A stretch of DNA of 9,141 bases from Chloroflexota bacterium. Its GTDB lineage: Bacteria > Chloroflexota > Limnocylindria > Limnocylindrales > CSP1-4. A program made the position numbers and the translations under genes. Below the pieces are notes generated by a model. The model did no database searches and was not told the DNA's origin. It saw only the letters and a program-made list of their open reading frames with translations. How positions within the stretch are numbered: the first letter of the stretch is position 1; the number at the start of each line of letters is the position of its first letter. This document shows, one piece after another, positions 5,852-9,141 of this stretch. The stretch lies in assembly GCA_027346765.1 (NCBI GenBank), contig DAIERN010000044.1, positions 1 to 9,141 of the forward strand. The letters are read 5' to 3'.

Positions 5852-7096
5852 CTACGGCAGGAGTCCCCTGGCCCAGTCGCGCATGCGCCCCAGGACGCCC
5901 GGCCCGGGAGTCGATTCGTACGAGCGGGACTCGTCACCGTGGACGGTCTGCGCGCCCCAGATGAGCAGGCCCAGCGACGTCGAATAGGCGGGCGTGAGCA
6001 GGTGGTCGGTCAGGCCCGACACGCCGGATGGCCCAGCGACGCGGACCGGCATCTGGAGCACTTCCCGCCCCAGGCGCGCGGCCCCGCTGAGTTGCGCGGC
6101 GCCTCCGGTCAGCACCAACCCTGCCGGCAGCATGCCGCTCGTGCCGGCCTTATCGATCTGCTCGCCGATCTTCTCGAAGACCTCGCGCATGCGCGCCTCG
6201 ATGATCAGCGCGAGCTCGTAGCGCGACGCGCTCGAGGCGTCACCCTCGCCGATGCCCGTGACGTCGACCTGCTCGTCCTTATCGACGCCGCTCGGATCCG
6301 CCGTGCCGACGCGGATCTTCAGATCCTCCGCCGCGGCAAGCGACGTCTTGAGGCCGATGGCGATGTCGTTGGTGACGTTGTTGCCGCCCAGCGGCAGGAC
6401 CGCGGTGTGGAAGGGCGAGCCCTCTATGAACAGGGCGAGATCGATCGTCCCGGCGCCGAAGTCGGCCACGGCGACGCCCAGCTCGCGTTCCGTGTCAGTC
6501 AGCACCGCATCAGCGGAGGCGAGTGATGCGGCAACCAGCTCATCGATCTTGATCTCCGCGCGCCCAACGCACTTGGTCAGGTTCTGCACCGCGGTGGCGC
6601 TGGCGTGGACGATGTGCGTCTCTACTTCGAGCCGCACGGCGCTCATGCCCAGCGGATCCTTGACGCCCTCCTGGCCGTCAACCACGAAGCCGCGCGGCAG
6701 GACGTGGAGCACCTCGCGGTTGGATGGGATCGTGACCGCGCGAGCGACCTCAGTGGCGCGCTCGATGTCCTCGCGCGTGACCTCGCGCCGCGGCCCGCTC
6801 ACGGCGACCGCGCCGCGCGAGTTCTGCGACTCGACGTGGTTGCCGCCGATGCTCACGATGGCCGATTCGATGCGGTAGCCGGACAGCCGCTCGGCTGCCT
6901 CGCGCGCCGCGGCAATCGAGTTGACCGTCTGGTCGATGTTGACCACGACGCCCTTCTTGATGCCGGCCGACGGCACGGCGCCCTTGCCGATGACCGTCAC
7001 CGAGCCATCGCGCGTCACCTCGCCGATGAGCGCCACGACCTTGTTCGTGCCGACGTCAAGCGCGACTAGCACTGCCTCTCGTTCCACGGGCGCCAT
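5852..7096 (-). CDS. ftsA: FtsA, actin-like membrane tether of the Z ring
   Basis: 414 residues, typical length. FtsA is an actin-fold ATPase that binds the C-terminal peptide of FtsZ and anchors it to the membrane. Visible motifs are: phosphate-1 LDVGTNKVV (13-21), the SHS2/1C region (about 84-165) with SIGGNHVES and HVLPRGFVVDG, phosphate-2 ADFGAGTIDL (211-220), PLGGNNVTNDIA (235-246), and the adenosine motif LVLTGGAAQL (328-337). The C-terminal end, VLGRMRDWARGLLP (401-414), is an amphipathic basic/hydrophobic helix fitting the membrane-targeting sequence. The ATG start is 6 nt after the ftsQ stop. The FtsZ in this window ends in the matching partner peptide (DIPAFLRR), yet its gene is ~2.9 kb away instead of adjacent. 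Confidence 0.97.
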   Translation of the reverse strand: MAPVEREAVLVALDVGTNKVVALIGEVTRDGSVTVIGKGAVPSAGIKKGVVVNIDQTVNSIAAAREAAERLSGYRIESAIVSIGGNHVESQNSRGAVAVSGPRREVTREDIERATEVARAVTIPSNREVLHVLPRGFVVDGQEGVKDPLGMSAVRLEVETHIVHASATAVQNLTKCVGRAEIKIDELVAASLASADAVLTDTERELGVAVADFGAGTIDLALFIEGSPFHTAVLPLGGNNVTNDIAIGLKTSLAAAEDLKIRVGTADPSGVDKDEQVDVTGIGEGDASSASRYELALIIEARMREVFEKIGEQIDKAGTSGMLPAGLVLTGGAAQLSGAARLGREVLQMPVRVAGPSGVSGLTDHLLTPAYSTSLGLLIWGAQTVHGDESRSYESTPGPGVLGRMRDWARGLLP

Positions 7097-7102
7097 TCTC
7101 GC

Positions 7103-7951
7103 CTAACTGGGCCGCGGCAGGTACGTGCCGCAGCGATCGTCGGCTGGGGCGAGATAAATCATCTGGATCTGGGCCTCACCGGTCGCGAGCAGGCTGCGCA
7201 GGCACTGCACCTGTTGGGCGATCTGCGTCGGCGGGCGCAGCGTGGGCGTATAGAAGCCGAAGACCGCGCGCCAGCCGCCTGGCACGGCGCTGACCACGAA
7301 GCCGTCGGCGTCATTGGCGCTGAACACGAGCTCCTGCGCGGCGGAGCCCACCAGCGCCGGCGTGAGCGCACCGATCTGGAGCATGGCCGCCGATTCGGTC
7401 GGGTCGATCTGCTGGCCCACCTCGAGCGGGATACCCAGGTCGACGCGCTGGTCATCGATCAGCGGCAGGCTGGCGATCGGCTGCGCGTCGGCGGCGCGTT
7501 CCTCGAGGACGACGCCGTCGGCATCGAGCAGGTAGGTGACGCCGGCGCGGACCACCTGCAGGACCGCCGTGCGCTCCGTGATGGCGACGACCAGGTGGTC
7601 GGGCAGCGCGACGTGAACGTCGGCCGCGGCGACAGCGGGCAGCGCCAGCAGGGCGCGGCGCATCGGCTCGGTGTGCAGGCCAAAGACATTGGGCGCACCG
7701 GATGGGGGCAAGTCCAATGCGTCGGTCACAGCGGCGATATCGGTGTAGTGGACGCCGCTGATCTGGACCCCGTCAGCGGCCAGGGTGAACTGGTGGCTGG
7801 TCACGAGCCAGGCGATGGCCGCGACGCTGCCGAGTGTCAGCACGACCCCCGCCATGCGCGCCGGGCTGACGAGCGCCCGCCAGCCGTCCTCGCGAAACGA
7901 GACGGGTGTCGTGCGGGATCTGCGAATTGGCCGCGCGGCGCGGCGGCTCAT
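7103..7951 (-). CDS. ftsQ: FtsQ/DivIB cell division protein
   Basis: 282 residues from ATG 7951, which overlaps the ddl stop by ATGA; an ATG-like start 13 codons upstream is possible but lies inside ddl. The topology is that of FtsQ/DivIB: a basic cytoplasmic N-terminus (SRRAARPIRRSR), one membrane segment (about 33-51), then an extracytoplasmic POTRA domain (about 60-127) with VQISGVHYTD, LPAVAAADVHVALPDHL and VVAITERTAV. The beta-rich FtsQ domain follows, with YLLDADGVVLEE and the late segments GWRAVFGF and QIQMIYLAPADDRCGTY. FtsQ links early and late divisome proteins and recruits FtsL/FtsB (DivIC). Sequence conservation is low in this family, so position between ddl and ftsA supports the call. 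Confidence 0.93.
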   Translation of the reverse strand: MSRRAARPIRRSRTTPVSFREDGWRALVSPARMAGVVLTLGSVAAIAWLVTSHQFTLAADGVQISGVHYTDIAAVTDALDLPPSGAPNVFGLHTEPMRRALLALPAVAAADVHVALPDHLVVAITERTAVLQVVRAGVTYLLDADGVVLEERAADAQPIASLPLIDDQRVDLGIPLEVGQQIDPTESAAMLQIGALTPALVGSAAQELVFSANDADGFVVSAVPGGWRAVFGFYTPTLRPPTQIAQQVQCLRSLLATGEAQIQMIYLAPADDRCGTYLPRPS

Positions 7952-9075
7952 GCGCTGCGCGCGCGCGCCGCCTCGATGAGCAAGGCGCACAGCTCGCCGA
8001 AGTCGATACCGGCGACTCGGGCGGCCTTGGGCAAGAGGCTGTTGGCGGTCATGCCCGGGATGGTGTTTACCTCCAGGGTCACGACGCGCCCGTCGGCCGT
8101 GGCAATCATGTCCGTTCGCGACATATCGCGGCAGCCCAGCGCGCGATGCGCTGCCATGGCAACCTCCTGGACACGGAGCGCCAGCTCGTCGCTGATCCGC
8201 GCCGGGCAGATCTCATCGGTCAGCGCCGGGTCGTACTTGGCGCGGTAGTCGAAGAATTCCGCCTTGGTCGCGATCTCGATCACCGGCAGTGCGCGCAGAG
8301 CGCTGCCGTTGCCGATGACGCCCACGGTCAGCTCGGTGCCCATCAAGCGCCGCTCCACCATCACGCGATCATCGAGCTGGAACCCGACTTCGATAGCGCC
8401 GGGCAGTTCGCTTGGCGAGTCAACCATCACGACGCCCACGCTCGAGCCCTGTCTGACAGGTTTGACGACGAGCGGCAAGCCAAGATCCTCGGCCCGCGCG
8501 AGGGTTGACTCTCGTTCTTCAGGCCAATCTGTTCGGCTGACCACAAAGCCCGCCGGCACTTCTATGCCGCTTGCCGCTAGGACGGTCTTGGCCATCACCT
8601 TGTCCATCGCCAAGGCTGACGCCAGCACGCCCGACCCGACATAGGGGATGCCCAGCAGCTCGAGCATGCCCTGGATCGTGCCGTCCTCGCCCCACTGGCC
8701 GTGGATGGCGACGAAGCACACGTCGAGCCGGCGCTGCTCGTTGCCCGCGGGAACGAGCGCGGAGTTGGCACCGACCAAACCGCTCGAGCCCTTGACGATC
8801 CGGTCCTGCAATGCAGCGGGCAGCTCGCGCCGGTCGCGTTCGGGCAGCTCCTCCATGACCCCGGCGTGCTCCGCGAGGGCGCGGGCATGGGCGCGCTGCT
8901 CGTCGGTCAGCGCGGCGTTACCGGCCATGAGCGCCAGCGGGTCGATGAGCGTCACCTCGTAACGCTCGGCGTCAAGGTGAGACGCAATCTCAATGCCCGT
9001 GGCGAGCGAGATCTCGCGCTCACTCGACGCGCCACCCGCGAGCACGCCCACGCGAATCCTTTGTGGGCCGCTCAC
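7948..9075 (-). CDS. ddl: D-alanine--D-alanine ligase
   Basis: A 375-residue ATP-grasp enzyme that joins two D-alanines with ATP in the cytoplasm for the peptidoglycan pentapeptide. Conserved residues are: GGASSEREIS with Glu20, the HGQWGEDGTIQG block (125-136), YVGSGVLASALAMDK (145-159), the ATP-binding KPVRQGSSVGV (205-215), GTELTVGV, FFDYRAKY with Tyr277, Arg320/Asp322 in SRTDM, and the Mg-binding EVNTIPGMT (Glu335, Asn337). The tyrosine in FFDYRAKY is that of D-Ala-D-Ala ligases, not D-Ala-D-Lac ligases, so an ordinary vancomycin-sensitive terminus is expected. It is longer than E. coli DdlB (306) because of an insertion around residues 50-115, as seen in DdlA-type enzymes. The GTG start overlaps the upstream stop by GTGA and the 3' end overlaps ftsQ by ATGA. 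Confidence 0.97.
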   Translation of the reverse strand: MSGPQRIRVGVLAGGASSEREISLATGIEIASHLDAERYEVTLIDPLALMAGNAALTDEQRAHARALAEHAGVMEELPERDRRELPAALQDRIVKGSSGLVGANSALVPAGNEQRRLDVCFVAIHGQWGEDGTIQGMLELLGIPYVGSGVLASALAMDKVMAKTVLAASGIEVPAGFVVSRTDWPEERESTLARAEDLGLPLVVKPVRQGSSVGVVMVDSPSELPGAIEVGFQLDDRVMVERRLMGTELTVGVIGNGSALRALPVIEIATKAEFFDYRAKYDPALTDEICPARISDELALRVQEVAMAAHRALGCRDMSRTDMIATADGRVVTLEVNTIPGMTANSLLPKAARVAGIDFGELCALLIEAARARSA

Positions 9076-9141
9076 TCCGCGCTCTCCCAGTCAGTCCAGT
9101 CGCCGGCAAACACGATCTCGAAGACGAGCCCCATTCCGCGT
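9072..9141 (-). CDS. murB: Probable MurB, last 22 residues (5' part outside window)
   Basis: The minus-strand frame is open from the right edge to TGA 9074-9072, encoding RGMGLVFEIVFAGDWTDWES then AE. The G-x-x-L-x-x-E-I-x-x-x-G pattern matches the end of UDP-N-acetylenolpyruvoylglucosamine reductase, the NADPH-dependent enzyme making UDP-MurNAc, and murB commonly precedes ddl in dcw clusters. The TGA overlaps the ddl GTG (GTGA). With only 22 residues visible the call rests largely on position. Confidence 0.6.
   Translation of the reverse strand, partial: RGMGLVFEIVFAGDWTDWESAE

Noticed and set aside
5848..5937. Longer YjbQ start at 5937
   Set aside because: It would lie inside the ftsA C-terminal codons and add 30 residues with no family similarity; GTG 5847 gives the standard N-terminus.
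7214..8248. Long plus-strand open frame opposite ftsQ and ddl
   Set aside because: Antisense to two well-supported genes, with composition-driven low-complexity Arg/Ala/Gly/Asp-rich translation and no SD.
1..9141. CRISPR array, insertion sequence, phage or toxin-antitoxin genes
   Set aside because: No regularly spaced repeats, transposase or integrase motifs, terminal inverted repeats, or small paired toxin/antitoxin frames were seen on either strand.

Overview
This window is a GC-rich bacterial segment dominated by the 3' part of a division and cell-wall (dcw) cluster read on the minus strand. In transcription order it runs murB (3' end only) - ddl - ftsQ - ftsA - yjbQ, then an interruption, then ftsZ - yggS - yggT - DUF167 (yggU) - tRNA-Val(CAC). 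The presence of ftsA argues against typical Actinobacteria. The high GC, this gene order and the absence of sepF between yggS and yggT would suit a Chloroflexota-like or other deep-branching high-GC phylum, but that placement is an inference and no marker here settles it.

Right side (9141 to 5443, minus strand): tightly packed genes for peptidoglycan precursor synthesis (MurB, Ddl) and divisome assembly (FtsQ, FtsA), with overlaps of the GTGA and ATGA type or gaps of 4-6 nt. They end with a small YjbQ-family gene 4 nt after ftsA. Middle (3342 to 5434, plus strand): two genes facing the other way, a secreted C39-like cysteine peptidase and, overlapping it by GTGA, a lipoprotein with a beta-propeller-like body. 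Their base composition looks visibly less GC-rich than the neighbours. They are convergent with yjbQ (8 nt between stops) and divergent from ftsZ, so they split the usually adjacent ftsA-ftsZ pair.

The 420-nt divergent gap (2922-3341) is the richest non-coding stretch. It holds a good SD and a -10 hexamer for ftsZ, three direct copies of the 10-mer TGGRCTCCGA placed around that promoter, a perfect DnaA box, and a possible promoter for the peptidase gene. Left side (2921 to 366, minus strand): ftsZ, then yggS, yggT and DUF167 in a run of 4-nt overlaps, then tRNA-Val with its own likely promoter inside the end of the DUF167 gene. The left edge carries the end of a plus-strand SH3-domain protein.

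Two points stand out. First, ftsZ as given is broken: the frame shifts exactly at the GTP-binding T4 loop, the GGGTGTG signature is missing in every frame, and the rest of the gene is well conserved. Second, yggS and DUF167 can only recover their conserved N-termini by starting at CTG codons, each within a CTGA overlap with the preceding stop. No complete new defence or mobile system is visible. The best candidates for undescribed biology are the reiterated ftsZ upstream motif and the peptidase/lipoprotein cassette.
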